Shown: positions 35,743-44,862, numbered from the stretch's first letter. The stretch is DNA of 64,000 nt from Halomonas denitrificans (GCA_019800895.1 JAHVKF010000002.1:434001-498000), one strand, 5' to 3'. Numbers and translations are program-made. Notes: a model not told the origin generated them from the sequence alone.

Positions 35743-36928
35743 TCAGGCCGTAGTCCAGGGTGACCGGATCGGCCAGCGCGTTCGTGTTGGACATCGTGGA
35801 GAGGATGTCCACGCCCGGCGCGGTCACGGTCGGGCGATCGGACCAGGTGAAGGTCTCGCCATCGACCTCGACGGTCCCGCCGCCGCCGCGGATGCCGCGG
35901 GAGGAGAAGTCGACCAGCGTGCCGTTCTTGTTGGCGGCGCCGACGGAGACGACCCACGGTGCCTTGATGAAGTTGCCGCCGATCGTGCCCTCGCCGGAAC
36001 CGGAGTTTCCAGCGGCGAAAACGACCACGAAATTGCGGTCGGCCAGCATCTTGGTCGCGATGTTGGTCGGGTCGTCCGGGTCGAAGGGCGTCCCGGTGTC
36101 ACCGGGGCTGCCCCAGGAATTGTTGATCACCCGGAGGTCGTAGCGGAACTGGTTGACCAGGGCGTAATCGAATGCGCCGAGCGTGTCGAGCAGCAGCAGC
36201 ACGGCGCCCGATCCGTAGCCGACCAGGTGGGCACCCGGCGCGACCCCGGCATGATCGCCGCCCGAAGCGGCTCCGGTGCCCGCGGTGGTGCCGGCCACGT
36301 GGGTTCCATGCCCACTGCCGATATCGGTGTCCGGAACGTTCTCGACCCAGGTGATCGGCAGCATCCCGTCGACCGCGTTCAGGTTGGTCGTGCCGAACAC
36401 GTTCTGGACGGTCTTCTCGCCGAGCATCAGGTCCGGATGGGTCGCATCGATGCCCGAGTCGTTGATCATCACGCCCACGCCCTTGCCCGAGTACGGGAAG
36501 CCCATGGCGGTGCGGAGGTTTGCGTCGCTCCGCATGCGGTCGACGCCGGTCAGGCCGCGAGCGTCCTGGTTGGTCAGTTCGAGGCGCTCGTTGAGCCAGA
36601 TCGATCGAACGCCTTCGGTGTCGTCCAGCGCGTCGATCTGCGCCGGCGTGGCCACCACGCCGGCCATCGGCAGGGCCTGGAAGTAGACACCGTCGAGGTC
36701 GAGGTCGGTCAGGATCGAGACCTGGTCCGCGCTCAGCGGCCCCTGGCCGTCGAAGCTCACGACGACTTCGAGGCGATCGCCTGCGGCCGCCTCGGCCAGC
36801 GCGTCCTCGAGGCTGTCGCCGATCGTTGCGGCAAGGGCCTGCGGTGCAACCGCGATCGCGAGCAGCGATGCGGCCGCGAGCAGGCCGGACCGCACCGAGC
36901 GGATCGGTTCCTGGATGGTTCTGTTCAT
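34451..36928 (-). CDS. Secreted S8 subtilisin-like protease with SLH-type C-terminal region (copy 3)
   Basis: An 825-residue exported protease. Signal peptide (about 1-34), propeptide (about 50-120), catalytic Asp157 (VMINDSGIDA), His207 (GSGHGTHVAG), Asn308 (AAGNSGSG) and Ser400. The N-terminal 396 residues resemble subtilase 2 at roughly 65-70% by eye, while the last 429 are identical. The C-terminus has three SLH-like repeats. It is the first protease gene after the response-regulator gene, with a 148-bp intergenic stretch holding the best copy of the two-site element. It probably acts at the cell surface or in the medium; substrates are unknown. Confidence 0.92.
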   Translation of the reverse strand: MNRTIQEPIRSVRSGLLAAASLLAIAVAPQALAATIGDSLEDALAEAAAGDRLEVVVSFDGQGPLSADQVSILTDLDLDGVYFQALPMAGVVATPAQIDALDDTEGVRSIWLNERLELTNQDARGLTGVDRMRSDANLRTAMGFPYSGKGVGVMINDSGIDATHPDLMLGEKTVQNVFGTTNLNAVDGMLPITWVENVPDTDIGSGHGTHVAGTTAGTGAASGGDHAGVAPGAHLVGYGSGAVLLLLDTLGAFDYALVNQFRYDLRVINNSWGSPGDTGTPFDPDDPTNIATKMLADRNFVVVFAAGNSGSGEGTIGGNFIKAPWVVSVGAANKNGTLVDFSSRGIRGGGGTVEVDGETFTWSDRPTVTAPGVDILSTMSNTNALADPVTLDYGLMSGTSMAAPHVAGVVALMLEANPSLHWSEVIEILEATATNIPGREGWEVGAGMVNAYAAVAMAAGARADYGLTVNLDRAFNANVQQSRIEGPDFSLFFDPILEPDTETFTVEPGLSTVIASANVSDNTVALVLTDPNGNRYGSSISLPLLGPSIAVTAPAVPGDWTITVRGIGSVSGVALDPLGVTNGTALPGTVEADVDFMRVDGFTGLTDVAGHPAQGFIEFAVANRLADSRAGGTFEPDQSITRAELAEYLTMGAGLRQFRPTDGSDSFVDVLGLDLAAAEAGAVRGGGLKDTTQVQDPIVLTDDNGVFDPSGQVLRAELAYALVQSLGLQAEAAAVEASLGNDPITVEFGGERIALEDDGAVPDGFRGHVQLALDLQLMAARFSLEQGPFDLQPTIKARFAPVDAVSRAGYAFAKVNFLDRYRQAD

Positions 36929-36988
36929 CGGGATTCTCCGTGGGGAAGGGGTCCCATCAGGAGAACGGATCGGGGCCGTGAATCGAAC

Positions 36989-37026
36989 CCGGCAAATCCC
37001 TCGGCCACCGCGAGGGAAATCCCTCA
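36989..37026 (-). promoter_or_regulatory. Two-site element upstream of subtilase 3 (best copy)
   Basis: On the plus strand CCGGCAAATCCCTC (36989-37002) and GAGGGAAATCCCTCA (37012-37026). TCCCTC recurs at exactly 23 bp. The distal site is a dyad with perfect 6-bp arms GAGGGA/TCCCTC. They lie about 60-98 bp upstream of the ATG and just after the response-regulator stop. Confidence 0.7.
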
Positions 37027-37076
37027 GGCGCGCGACGTCGCGCCCGCACTAGCGGGAGGAACGAACGCCTTTCGAC

Positions 37077-37724
37077 TCAGTCGATCAGGCCGCGGCGCGC
37101 CGCATACCGGACCAGTTCGGCGGTATTCCGCACGTCCAGCTTCTGCAACACCCGGCTGCGATGGTTCTCGGCGGTCTTGACACCGATCCCGAGGGTCCGG
37201 GCGACTTCCTTGGTGCTGCTGCCCTCGCAGACCAGCTGCATGACCTCGCGTTCGCGCGCGGTCAGGGTCTCGTAGGGGTCGTCGACTTCGCGGTCGTTCG
37301 GGTCACGCTGGGCGCGCGCGAGCGCAGCCGCAGCCTGCGGACCGAACAGGCTGCCGCCGCCGGCGATGCACTCGACTGCCTTGCGCAGTTCCGCACCCGG
37401 CGTGTCCTTGACCAGGTAGCCGCGCGCACCGGCCCGCACCAGCGGAAGCACATATTCCGGCTCGTGGTGGTGGGTGAGCATCAGGATCGGCAGGTGCGGC
37501 ATCGTGTCCGCCAGCCGGCGCACGACTTCGAGGCCGCTCAGGCGCGGCATGCTGAGATCGACGATGGCCAGGTCCAGCGGCGTCTCTCCGGCACGCTCGA
37601 TCGCTTCTGCGCCGTCGGCCGCCTCGGCCACGACGGTGCACAGGTCGTCGGCTTCGAGAATGGCCTTAAGGCCGTCGCGGACAATGGCGTGATCGTCGGC
37701 CAGCAGGACACGGATGGGCTTCAC
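37077..37724 (-). CDS. NarL/FixJ-family response regulator
   Basis: A 215-residue two-component regulator. The receiver has the acidic pair Asp10-Asp11, phosphoacceptor Asp56 (AIVDLSMP), Thr84 and Lys106 (YLVKD). The C-terminal LuxR-type HTH contains LTAREREVMQLVCEG and TAENHRSRVLQKLDV. It starts at a GTG that overlaps the kinase stop (GTGA), so the two are coupled. It is the obvious candidate to bind the two-site element in front of the adjacent protease genes (inference; LuxR-type HTH dimers often use short repeats of this kind). Confidence 0.93.
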   Translation of the reverse strand: MKPIRVLLADDHAIVRDGLKAILEADDLCTVVAEAADGAEAIERAGETPLDLAIVDLSMPRLSGLEVVRRLADTMPHLPILMLTHHHEPEYVLPLVRAGARGYLVKDTPGAELRKAVECIAGGGSLFGPQAAAALARAQRDPNDREVDDPYETLTAREREVMQLVCEGSSTKEVARTLGIGVKTAENHRSRVLQKLDVRNTAELVRYAARRGLID

Positions 37725-38491
37725 GGGGTGGGATCCTCGAGGTTCGGCGAAGGTTGGAGACGGACCGACGCGGTGATCGACGTGCCCTTCCCGGGCGCGC
37801 TGACGATCGTCAGATCGCCGCCGAACAGTCCGACCCGGTCGGTCATGCCGGTCAGGCCGATTCCGCGCTCGCCGTCGGCGTCGAGCCGATCGGGCGCGAA
37901 CCCCACGCCGTCGTCGCGAATCCGAAGTTCGACGCGATCGCCGGATCGGCTCAGGGCGATTCGCACGCGTTCGGCGCGCGCGTGCTTGACGACGTTGTTC
38001 AGAGCTTCCTGGGCGATCCGGAACAGCAGCGACTCGAGGTCGGGATCGTCCACGCCCGCGGATAGCGATTCGATCGACACGTCCACCTCGATGCCCGCCG
38101 TTTCCCCGGCGCGGCGCGCAAGCCATTCGAGCGCGGGACCCAGGCCGAGGTCGTCGAGGACCTGCGGCCGCAGGATCCGCGACAGCTCTCGCGTGTCCTC
38201 CAGCGCCTGGCGAGCCAGTTCGGCACAGGCCGGCCGGTCGGCGTCGGGCCGCTCGAGGCGGTGAACCAGCGCGGTCAGCATCTGGCCGAGGTGATCGTGC
38301 AGCTCCGACGCCAGGTGGCGGCGCTCGTCTTCCTGCACCTTCCAGCTGCTCCGCGCGAGCCGCGAGAACTCCTGCTGCACGGCGCCCAGTTCGGCGAACA
38401 AGCGCTCGTTCTCCCGGACCAGCGCATCGACGCGCTCCTCCACGGAGCGCCGATGGCGGCGCTGGGCGAAGAAATTCCGGAGCGGGGCCAT
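37721..38491 (-). CDS. Soluble NarX/DegS-type sensor histidine kinase
   Basis: A 256-residue HisKA_3 kinase. The phosphoacceptor is His65 in ERRHLASELHDHLGQML, and the HATPase domain has the N-box EALNNVVKHA and the G-boxes DDGVGF and GIGLTGMTDRV. There is no transmembrane helix and almost no input domain, only an N-terminal coiled coil (about 15-50), so it must get its signal from a partner. The start at 38491 gives MAPLRNF; an ATG at 38509 inside the upstream kinase gene is possible. The gene lies between the Ser/Thr kinase and the response regulator. Confidence 0.88.
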   Translation of the reverse strand: MAPLRNFFAQRRHRRSVEERVDALVRENERLFAELGAVQQEFSRLARSSWKVQEDERRHLASELHDHLGQMLTALVHRLERPDADRPACAELARQALEDTRELSRILRPQVLDDLGLGPALEWLARRAGETAGIEVDVSIESLSAGVDDPDLESLLFRIAQEALNNVVKHARAERVRIALSRSGDRVELRIRDDGVGFAPDRLDADGERGIGLTGMTDRVGLFGGDLTIVSAPGKGTSITASVRLQPSPNLEDPTP

Positions 38492-38498
38492 GCGTCGA

Positions 38499-41400
38499 TC
38501 ATAAGTCATGCATCGCGCGGAAGGACCTGGCCAGCGCCGGCGGCATCCGCCCTGCCAGGGCCGCGAGCAGTTCCCGCGAACGCGCCGGACCGTCGATGGC
38601 CCCCGGGGAGCCGTCGGCGACCCGCTCCAGGACCTGGTGCAACTGCCAGTTCCCCGACCAGGCCTCGAGCGCGAGCGGCGGACGAAGCCCGCGCGACGCC
38701 GTCTGCCCGGCGGCATCGTACCGGCCGGCGTCGGCAAGGCGGGCCGCGTGCAGGGCCAGCGCCTGGAGTTGCATGGGGGCATGGCCGAGCCGGTCGGCGC
38801 TCTGGACCAGCTGCTGGTAGTCGCTGGGCGAGCCGCCGAGCCGGTCCAGCCGGCTGATCCGGACCCCGAGTGCGGTCGGCTCGCTGCCGCTGGCGCGCGC
38901 GAGCTGCAGGGCCTCGTCGTACATGCCCGGCGCGTCGTCATCGCCTGTCGCCGCCGCGAGGGCGGCCTGCATGCGCACCAGCCGGGCGCGCTGCGACAGG
39001 TTGGCCTGATCGGCAAAGACCTGCTGGGCACGCTGCCAGCGAGCCCGGGCCCCCTCCAGGAGGTCGAGCGAATCGAGCATCTCCGCCGAGCGCAGGTGGT
39101 ATTCCGCCAGGCCGCGCCGATCGCCCAGGGGCTCGAGCAGCGCGATCGCCTCGTCGTAGGCCTGCTCGGCGGCCGCGACCCGGCCCTGGTAGCCGGCCAG
39201 CAGGCCGATCGACCCGTGAACGGTGGCCTCGCCGAACGGGTTGCCCACCTCGCGGGCGATCTCCAGCGCCCTCAGCAGTCGGGCTTCCGCGTCGGCCCAG
39301 GCCCCGCGCACGATGGCGAGTTCGCCGGCGATCTGCAGGCTGGACATCAGGCCCTGCGAGTCCCCGGCGGTCTCCTGCTGCTCGATCGCCCGCTCGACGA
39401 ACACGCCGGCGGTTTCGTATTCGCCGAGCAACAGGTGGATGAAGGCCAGGCTGGTGCGCAGGCCCGCCGCCGCCAGCGCGTTTCCGAGCTGCTCGTGGAG
39501 GCGCAGGGAATCCCGGTAGTGGCCGCGTGCGGCGTCGTAGTCGCCGACTTCTTCCTCCAGCGCACCGAAGGCGTTGTAGGTCCTCGCCATCCCGGCGAGG
39601 TCGCCGATCTCCTCGCGAATGCGCAATGCCTGCTCGATCGACTCCCGGGCCAGCTCGTAGCGGCCCCGGATCATGTTCAGGCGAGCGATGTTCGAGAGGC
39701 TGGCCGAATGCCCCCGCCGGTCGCCGGCCTGGGCGCGGAGTTCGGCCGCCTCCCGGTAATAGTCGACGGCAACGTCGAGTTCTCCGAGACGCTCGTGGGC
39801 GATGCCCAAGCCGTTGAGTACTTCCGCCCGGCCCTCGGCGTCGCCGATGCGATTCTGGATGACCAGCGCCTTGACGAAATACTCGTCGGCGGCGCGTCTA
39901 ACGTCGCCGGCCATCACGGCGAACTTGCCGAGCAGGAACCACGCCCGGGGATGGTTCGCGTCGGCGACCGTGACCTGCTCGGCCCACCGCGCGGCATCGG
40001 CGATCCGGCCGTCGTCGGCCAGCAGCTCGGCCAGGGCCAGCTGCGCGTCGGCATCGCCCGGATAGGCATCAACCAACCGCTGGAATCGCTCGATCGCCGA
40101 TTCGGTCCGTCCGGCCAGGGCCAGGTAGCGAGCCTCGGCCCAGGCCTCCGCGCGTCCGCCGCGGCCGGCGAGCAGCTCCGCCGCCGTTCCGGCGGCCGCG
40201 ACCGCCTCGTCGTAGAGCCCCGCGGCTGCAGCCGCCTCGGCCAGGCGCACCCAGGCCCGGCCGAAGCCGGGGTCGACCTCGACGGCGCGGCGAAGCGCTT
40301 CCAGCGCGCGCTGGTGGTTGCCGCCGGCGAGCGCATCGATGCCCGAATCGAACGCCGCGAGGGCTCCCGGATCACTTGACACCTGCGGCAGCGGGGCGTC
40401 CCGCTCGACCGGGACGCGCAGGTGATCGACGAAGCGCCGGGCCGCCCGATCCGCAGCGGAGAGAATCTCGTCCGGCACCGTGTCCAGCTGCAGGTCGGTC
40501 GAATTCGCTCCGGCCGGATCGAAGATCGCGACCTGCAGGCGGAGCCGGGCCGGGCTTCCGAGCAGCAGCGACTGGATCACCCAGTCGGCGCCGAGCAGTT
40601 CGGCGACCCGCCCCAGTCGCTCGCGATCGATGTCCTCGACCGGCAAGCGAAGGTCCGCCAGCGTCCGCCGGACCCGGAGCGGTTCGACCAGCGACAGCTT
40701 GGGATTCTCGGCGAGGCGACCGGCGATCGCCTCGGACAGCCCGCTACGCGCCCAGTCGAAGGCTTCACTGCCGGTCCCGTTGGCGACCGGCAGCACCACC
40801 ACCCGGGGCGCGGCCTCGGCCTCGGGCGTCGCCGGCCGCATCCAGTCCGGCAGGACCAGCACCGCGGCGACCACCGCACCCACGAAAAGTCCGATCGCGG
40901 CGGTCCGCCGCAGGGACCGGCGCCAGTTCATCCTCGATCGACCTCTTTCCAGGTCCTCGACGAAGGACTCGGCAGTGGCCGGTCGATCGTCCGGTCGCGG
41001 CGCCAGCACGCGGCGCAGCAGGCGCCGGACGCCGCGCGGAACCGCGTCGTCGCCACCCAGTGAGTTCGGCAGCGTCGGCCGCAGGCGCCCGGCCACGGTC
41101 TCGTCCCGGGTCTCCCCCTTCAAGGGGACCCGCCCGGTGATCATTTCCCAGACCAGGAGACCCAGCGCGTAGAGGTCCGCCCGTCCGTCGACCGCTTCGC
41201 CACGCACCTGCTCCGGCGCCATGTAGGCCACGGTTCCGATCGCCGTTCCGGCCTCGGTGAGCTGCTCCTGGTCGAGCGCGCGTGCGATCCCGAAGTCGGT
41301 CAGCCAGGCCCGGCCGCTGTCGTCGATCAGGACATTGGAAGGCTTCAGGTCGCGGTGGACGATCTCGTGGCGATGCGCCTCGGCGAGCGCGCCGGCGAGC

Positions 41401-41810
41401 TGGATCGCGATCGCGATCGCCCGATCGGCCGGGAGGGGGCCCTCGGCCAGGCGATCGACCAGGGTGCGCCCCGGCACCAGGTCCATGGTCATGAAGACCA
41501 GGTCGCCGTCGGTGCCGAGGTCGTGGATACGCACCACGTTCGGATGCGTGATCTGACGCGCGAGCCGGATCTCGCGACGGAATCGCTCGAGTGCGACGGG
41601 CTCCTCCGCCAGGCGGTCGGCCAGGACCTTCAGCGCGACGTCCGTCTCCAGGGCCTGGTCCCGGGCGCGATAGACCACACCCATGCCTCCGGCGCCGAGC
41701 ACATCGAGGATTCGATAGCGTCCCGCGATCACGGTGCCCTTCGGCAGCATCCGGCGGGCGCCGGTCATCGTCCGGGTATCGATCTGTCGCGCGTCGTCCT
41801 CGTCCGCCAT
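38499..41810 (-). CDS. Transmembrane Hanks-type Ser/Thr protein kinase with TPR domain
   Basis: A 1,103-residue signalling protein. The kinase domain (about 31-270) has the glycine loop GAGGMG, Lys61, HRD 152-154, DFG 172-174 and APE 198-200, so it should be active. One transmembrane helix is at about 303-324. The outer part has a domain like FlgO/TolB N-terminal regions (PRVVVLPVANGTGS..., about 335-470) and then about a dozen tetratricopeptide repeats (470-1060). It resembles the serine/threonine kinase-TPR fusions of stress sensing. It heads a unit with the soluble histidine kinase and NarL regulator, suggesting cross-talk in one pathway. Confidence 0.92.
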   Translation of the reverse strand: MADEDDARQIDTRTMTGARRMLPKGTVIAGRYRILDVLGAGGMGVVYRARDQALETDVALKVLADRLAEEPVALERFRREIRLARQITHPNVVRIHDLGTDGDLVFMTMDLVPGRTLVDRLAEGPLPADRAIAIAIQLAGALAEAHRHEIVHRDLKPSNVLIDDSGRAWLTDFGIARALDQEQLTEAGTAIGTVAYMAPEQVRGEAVDGRADLYALGLLVWEMITGRVPLKGETRDETVAGRLRPTLPNSLGGDDAVPRGVRRLLRRVLAPRPDDRPATAESFVEDLERGRSRMNWRRSLRRTAAIGLFVGAVVAAVLVLPDWMRPATPEAEAAPRVVVLPVANGTGSEAFDWARSGLSEAIAGRLAENPKLSLVEPLRVRRTLADLRLPVEDIDRERLGRVAELLGADWVIQSLLLGSPARLRLQVAIFDPAGANSTDLQLDTVPDEILSAADRAARRFVDHLRVPVERDAPLPQVSSDPGALAAFDSGIDALAGGNHQRALEALRRAVEVDPGFGRAWVRLAEAAAAAGLYDEAVAAAGTAAELLAGRGGRAEAWAEARYLALAGRTESAIERFQRLVDAYPGDADAQLALAELLADDGRIADAARWAEQVTVADANHPRAWFLLGKFAVMAGDVRRAADEYFVKALVIQNRIGDAEGRAEVLNGLGIAHERLGELDVAVDYYREAAELRAQAGDRRGHSASLSNIARLNMIRGRYELARESIEQALRIREEIGDLAGMARTYNAFGALEEEVGDYDAARGHYRDSLRLHEQLGNALAAAGLRTSLAFIHLLLGEYETAGVFVERAIEQQETAGDSQGLMSSLQIAGELAIVRGAWADAEARLLRALEIAREVGNPFGEATVHGSIGLLAGYQGRVAAAEQAYDEAIALLEPLGDRRGLAEYHLRSAEMLDSLDLLEGARARWQRAQQVFADQANLSQRARLVRMQAALAAATGDDDAPGMYDEALQLARASGSEPTALGVRISRLDRLGGSPSDYQQLVQSADRLGHAPMQLQALALHAARLADAGRYDAAGQTASRGLRPPLALEAWSGNWQLHQVLERVADGSPGAIDGPARSRELLAALAGRMPPALARSFRAMHDL

Positions 41811-41910
41811 CGAGCGAATTCTCCAGTCACCGCGCTACCAATCGGGCCAACGATCTCACGGTACTGTCAAAGGCATCGACCGATCAAGCGGCAGGACGCC
41901 GCGACGCCGG

Positions 41911-42750
41911 TCAGAGATCGCGGCGGAGCGAATCGATCGTGGCCCGAATCCGGCTGGAGTCCACGACCAGCGCCAGCTGCCGGGCGGCGGCTTCGAGCAG
42001 CGCTGCATCGTGTTCGGTGAAGAGCTTTCCGGGCGCAAGACTGTCTGCATAGACCACGGCGATGACCGACGCGTCGCGGACGACCGGAATCGCCACGAGT
42101 GCGCGAATACCGCTTCGGGCGATGCTCCCGCTGGAGGCCAGCGCGCGCGCGCCGTCGGTGTCGGAGCAGTATTCGCAGGCACCGCGTTCGAAGGCGTTGC
42201 GGATCGCGGTCAGGCTCGGCGGCGGATCGAAGACCGTTGTTCCGGACGCCAGCCGGGGCTCACCGGAGGCGTCGGCCAGCCACAGGCCCGCGCGCTCGCA
42301 GCCCGACAGGCGGACGACCTCCGACAGGGAACGGTCCAGCGTGTCGTCGCGCGACGGACCCGCCGGGGGATCGGTACGGTGCTCCGCTGCCGCGTCCCGG
42401 CCGGCCAGCGGCGGGTCTGCGGGCGCGGTGGAAAAATCACAGAGAACCGGAACGCCACCGACTTCGAGCCAGGCAGTGGAGGAGAGCAGCGCCCGGTCGA
42501 TCGGCCGGCCGTCGAGACGGGTTCCGTTCTTGCTGACCTGATCGGTCACCTGCCAGCCGGAGGCCACCGGCTCGATGACCAGGTGGACCCGCGATACGCC
42601 GGCGTGATCCAGCGTGAGGTCGGCGCCGGGCGACCGGCCCAGGGTGTACGAACGGTCACGCTCCAGCCGGAGCGATCGGCCGGGTCGGCCCGGGAGGAAC
42701 GCGGTGAGCGTGATTCCGGACCCGCCGGCCCGGGTCGAACTATCCTGCAA
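41911..42750 (-). CDS. FHA-GAF domain protein
   Basis: A protein of about 279 residues. The FHA domain (about 20-90; YTLGRSPGADLTLDHAGVSRVH and SKNGTRLDG) would bind phosphothreonine. A GAF domain follows (about 125-275; FERGACEYCSDTDG, ALVAIPVVRDASVIAVVYAD). No ATG suits; a TTG at 42750 overlapping the previous gene by 11 bp is the best start, so the N-terminus is uncertain. Lying directly upstream of the Ser/Thr kinase gene, it is a likely reader of that kinase's phosphorylation. It carries Cys residues (CEYC) in the GAF domain that may sense redox state or bind metal (speculative). Confidence 0.8.
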   Translation of the reverse strand: MQDSSTRAGGSGITLTAFLPGRPGRSLRLERDRSYTLGRSPGADLTLDHAGVSRVHLVIEPVASGWQVTDQVSKNGTRLDGRPIDRALLSSTAWLEVGGVPVLCDFSTAPADPPLAGRDAAAEHRTDPPAGPSRDDTLDRSLSEVVRLSGCERAGLWLADASGEPRLASGTTVFDPPPSLTAIRNAFERGACEYCSDTDGARALASSGSIARSGIRALVAIPVVRDASVIAVVYADSLAPGKLFTEHDAALLEAAARQLALVVDSSRIRATIDSLRRDL

Positions 42751-43570
42751 GACCGAGGCTGTAGCGAAGCGTCTCGGACCGGGCGCGCAGCAGTCCGTCG
42801 TGGTTGTCGAGATCGCGCGCCGAGCGCCAGACGTTCGGCACGAGGCCGTCGTCGGCCGCCGCGCGAACCGCGTTCTCGAACCCGACGAGGTCCTGGATGG
42901 CCCGCGAAACATCGTCGGCCAGCCACGCGGCATAGGCGTCGTCGAGCCGGTCCTGGAGCGCGTCGAAGGTCGATGTGTCGAGATCGCCGGACGCGGCGGA
43001 CAGCGCGGACTGGAGCTCGGCGAACTTGCCGTCGACGGTCTGGTCCACGCTGCGCGTGTCGGCGACGATCAGGAAGTCGGACCACTCCCCGCCGTTCCCG
43101 CGCACCCGGTAGCTGCCGGCGCTGGTCTCGGCGGTGATGTCGCGGAAGGTCGCGCCGTTCGAGCTCTTGAACAGGCGCAGCGGCGTGTTCGGTGTGTAGT
43201 GCAGTGCCGTGGTGTAGAGCTCGACCTCGGCCATGCCCTCGAAGCTGAGGCCACCGGTCGAGGGGGGATGGATCGTGATCATCAGCGGGAAGGCCGCGGG
43301 GAGGCTCAGCGACGAACCTGCGGGCAGCCGGTCCAGAAGGCTGAGGGAAAGCGGGTCGATCTGCGTGACCGAGATCCCGAGATTCTCTTCGCTGAGCCCG
43401 ACGGCGTCTTCGAAACGAAGCGTCAGTTCGGCCGAAGCGATTCCTGCCAACTCGATCTCCGCGAAGGCCTCGTTGCCTTCGATCGCGAGGTCGACGGTCT
43501 GGGCCTTCACCGGCCCGCAAAGGGCGACAAGCGCTAGAAGAAGCGTGGCGGTAGGGAAGGATCGGCGCAT
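42740..43570 (-). CDS. Secreted protein of unknown function heading the signalling unit
   Basis: A 276-residue exported protein with a clear signal peptide (about 1-23, cleavage after VKA). The mature part has a beta-rich half with a short motif FKSSNGATFRDIT (about 134-146) and a helical second half (about 170-276). I do not recognise the family with confidence; it could be a DUF6689-type protein. It overlaps the FHA-GAF gene by 11 bp and is likely the first gene of the unit. The same two-site element that precedes the proteases lies 75-111 bp upstream, so it is a predicted member of their regulon and might be the sensed ligand or a regulator of activity. Confidence 0.7.
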   Translation of the reverse strand: MRRSFPTATLLLALVALCGPVKAQTVDLAIEGNEAFAEIELAGIASAELTLRFEDAVGLSEENLGISVTQIDPLSLSLLDRLPAGSSLSLPAAFPLMITIHPPSTGGLSFEGMAEVELYTTALHYTPNTPLRLFKSSNGATFRDITAETSAGSYRVRGNGGEWSDFLIVADTRSVDQTVDGKFAELQSALSAASGDLDTSTFDALQDRLDDAYAAWLADDVSRAIQDLVGFENAVRAAADDGLVPNVWRSARDLDNHDGLLRARSETLRYSLGLAG

Positions 43571-43644
43571 GGTTCGAAACTCTCGAGCGGAATCCGCCGG
43601 TACGAAGTTCTCTTAACCTAGCAAGTCTCACGACCCGGCGCAAA

Positions 43645-43681
43645 CCGGGGAAATCCCTCAGGCGAGGCCGGGGAATCCCTT
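43645..43681 (-). promoter_or_regulatory. Two-site element upstream of the secreted-protein gene
   Basis: On the plus strand CCGGGGAAATCCCTCA (43645-43660) and CCGGGGAATCCCTT (43668-43681), spaced by 23 bp at the CCGGGG edge. They lie 75-111 bp upstream of the minus-strand ATG at 43570. The plus-strand fatty-acid hydroxylase gene begins 130 bp to the other side and could share the element. Confidence 0.65.
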
Positions 43682-43810
43682 GCCCGACCCGCCGGATCGG
43701 CCTCCGGATCGGCCCGCCGGGCGTGGCGTTGGGGTAGGCTGCGAAGGCGCGCGGATCGCCTTCCATGTGGCCGGTTGCGTACGCGCGAAACCCACCAGGA
43801 ACGACCGGAC

Positions 43811-44689
43811 ATGCCAGCGAGCCTTCCGCAGGAACCCGATTCACCGATTCGAGCGCTGGCCTCGGCCGCGGGCCAACCGCTGCTGCTGCTCGGCACGCTG
43901 GCGCTGTGGCTCGCCCTCGGGGCCGACGAGGCGGCCATCGGCCTGTCCTGGCTGGCGCTGGTCGGGGTGGTCGGCGCGCTCGAACACATCGTGCCCCTGC
44001 GACCTGCCGAGCGTCCGACCCTGTCCCGTCGAGCCATCGCCGTACTGACCGGGCTCGTGCTCGCCGCGGCACTCGGCGTGCTCGGTGCGGTCTACGAGCA
44101 GGCGCTGCGCCCGGCGTTCGCGCCGATCGCCGGAAGCGGGCCGGGGGCGCTGTGGCCGGACGCGCTGCACTGGAGCGTCCAGGCCGTCCTTCTCTACCTG
44201 CTCGCCGACGGCCTGAATTACGGGTTGCACCGTGCCTGCCACCGCTGGAACGGGCTGTGGCGGATCAGCGGTCACGGCGTGCACCATTCCTTCCACGCGC
44301 TCAATTCCTACCACGCGGTGCTGACCCACCCGCTGGAGCTGTTCTTCCTCGCCGTTCCGATGGCCGTGGCGGCGGCGCTGTTCGGCGTCGACGGCCAGGT
44401 CGTTGCCGCAAGCACCGTGCTGATCGCCTCGATCGCGCTTCTGGCGCACGCCAACCTCGACCTGCACACGCCGGGGCTGGAGTGGATCGTGACCCAGCCC
44501 GGCCACCATCGGCTCCATCACTCGATCGACGCCGGCGAGCGCGAGAGCAACTACGCGTGCACCGCCATCCTCTGGGACCGGCTGTTCGGCACCTATGACG
44601 GCCGCGCCGCCGAACGCACCGGCCTCGATCCCGAGCCGCCGACCCTGTTGGATCACGTGCTTCGGCCGTTCCGGCGGGCGCGCGACTGA
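43811..44689 (+). CDS. Sterol desaturase/fatty-acid hydroxylase family membrane protein
   Basis: A 292-residue di-iron membrane enzyme of the fatty-acid hydroxylase superfamily. It has four or five hydrophobic helices, and the histidine clusters HRACH (about 139-143), HGVHHSFH and the later GHHRLHHS (about 234-241) that hold the metals. It would hydroxylate or desaturate a lipid at the inner membrane. The ATG at 43811 is chosen over an upstream ATG at 43775, which would add a polar tail. It is divergent from the signalling unit and precedes the ABC-exporter operon by about 180 bp. The substrate cannot be told from sequence. Confidence 0.85.
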   Translation: MPASLPQEPDSPIRALASAAGQPLLLLGTLALWLALGADEAAIGLSWLALVGVVGALEHIVPLRPAERPTLSRRAIAVLTGLVLAAALGVLGAVYEQALRPAFAPIAGSGPGALWPDALHWSVQAVLLYLLADGLNYGLHRACHRWNGLWRISGHGVHHSFHALNSYHAVLTHPLELFFLAVPMAVAAALFGVDGQVVAASTVLIASIALLAHANLDLHTPGLEWIVTQPGHHRLHHSIDAGERESNYACTAILWDRLFGTYDGRAAERTGLDPEPPTLLDHVLRPFRRARD

Positions 44690-44722
44690 GAGCAGGACCG
44701 GGCGACCCGCTCCGACCCGAGT

Positions 44723-44757
44723 GTCCGATTTCGGGACGGCCCGTCCCGCAAGCGGAC
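44723..44757 (+). promoter_or_regulatory. Two tandem GTCC-N7-GGAC dyads, candidate NtrC-type enhancer sites
   Basis: GTCCGATTTCGGGAC (44723-44737) and GTCCCGCAAGCGGAC (44743-44757) share perfect 4-bp outer arms and are 20 bp apart, two helix turns, on one face of the DNA. They lie about 90-125 bp upstream of the sigma-54-like box, a normal distance for enhancer-binding protein sites. The N7 cores differ, as expected for a protein that reads the arms. Confidence 0.65.
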
Positions 44758-44845
44758 GATCGGGCGGGTATCGGGGCCGCTTCGGCGCCGACCGCCGCTC
44801 CTTAATTCGTCGGCACATCAGCCACTTGATCCCGGCCAAGGCGGA

Positions 44846-44862
44846 TTGGCACGCGAATTGGA
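44846..44862 (+). promoter_or_regulatory. Sigma-54 (RpoN) promoter
   Basis: TTGGCACG-N4-TTGGA fits the consensus TTGGCACG-N4-TTGCA with one mismatch in the -12 element. The -24 GG is at 44848-44849. Transcription would start about at the ATG of the next gene (44873), so the mRNA may be leaderless. The NtrC-type activator gene at the end of this operon supports the call. Confidence 0.65.

Noticed and set aside
36976-36995. T-loop-like GGGTTCGATTC on the minus strand, as in a tRNA
   Set aside because: No acceptor or anticodon stem can be drawn around it; it is part of the upstream region of subtilase 3. No tRNA was found in the window.
42740-42750. Frameshift or broken start of the FHA-GAF gene because no ATG is present
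   Set aside because: A TTG start overlapping the previous stop gives an intact FHA domain; overlaps of this kind are common here.
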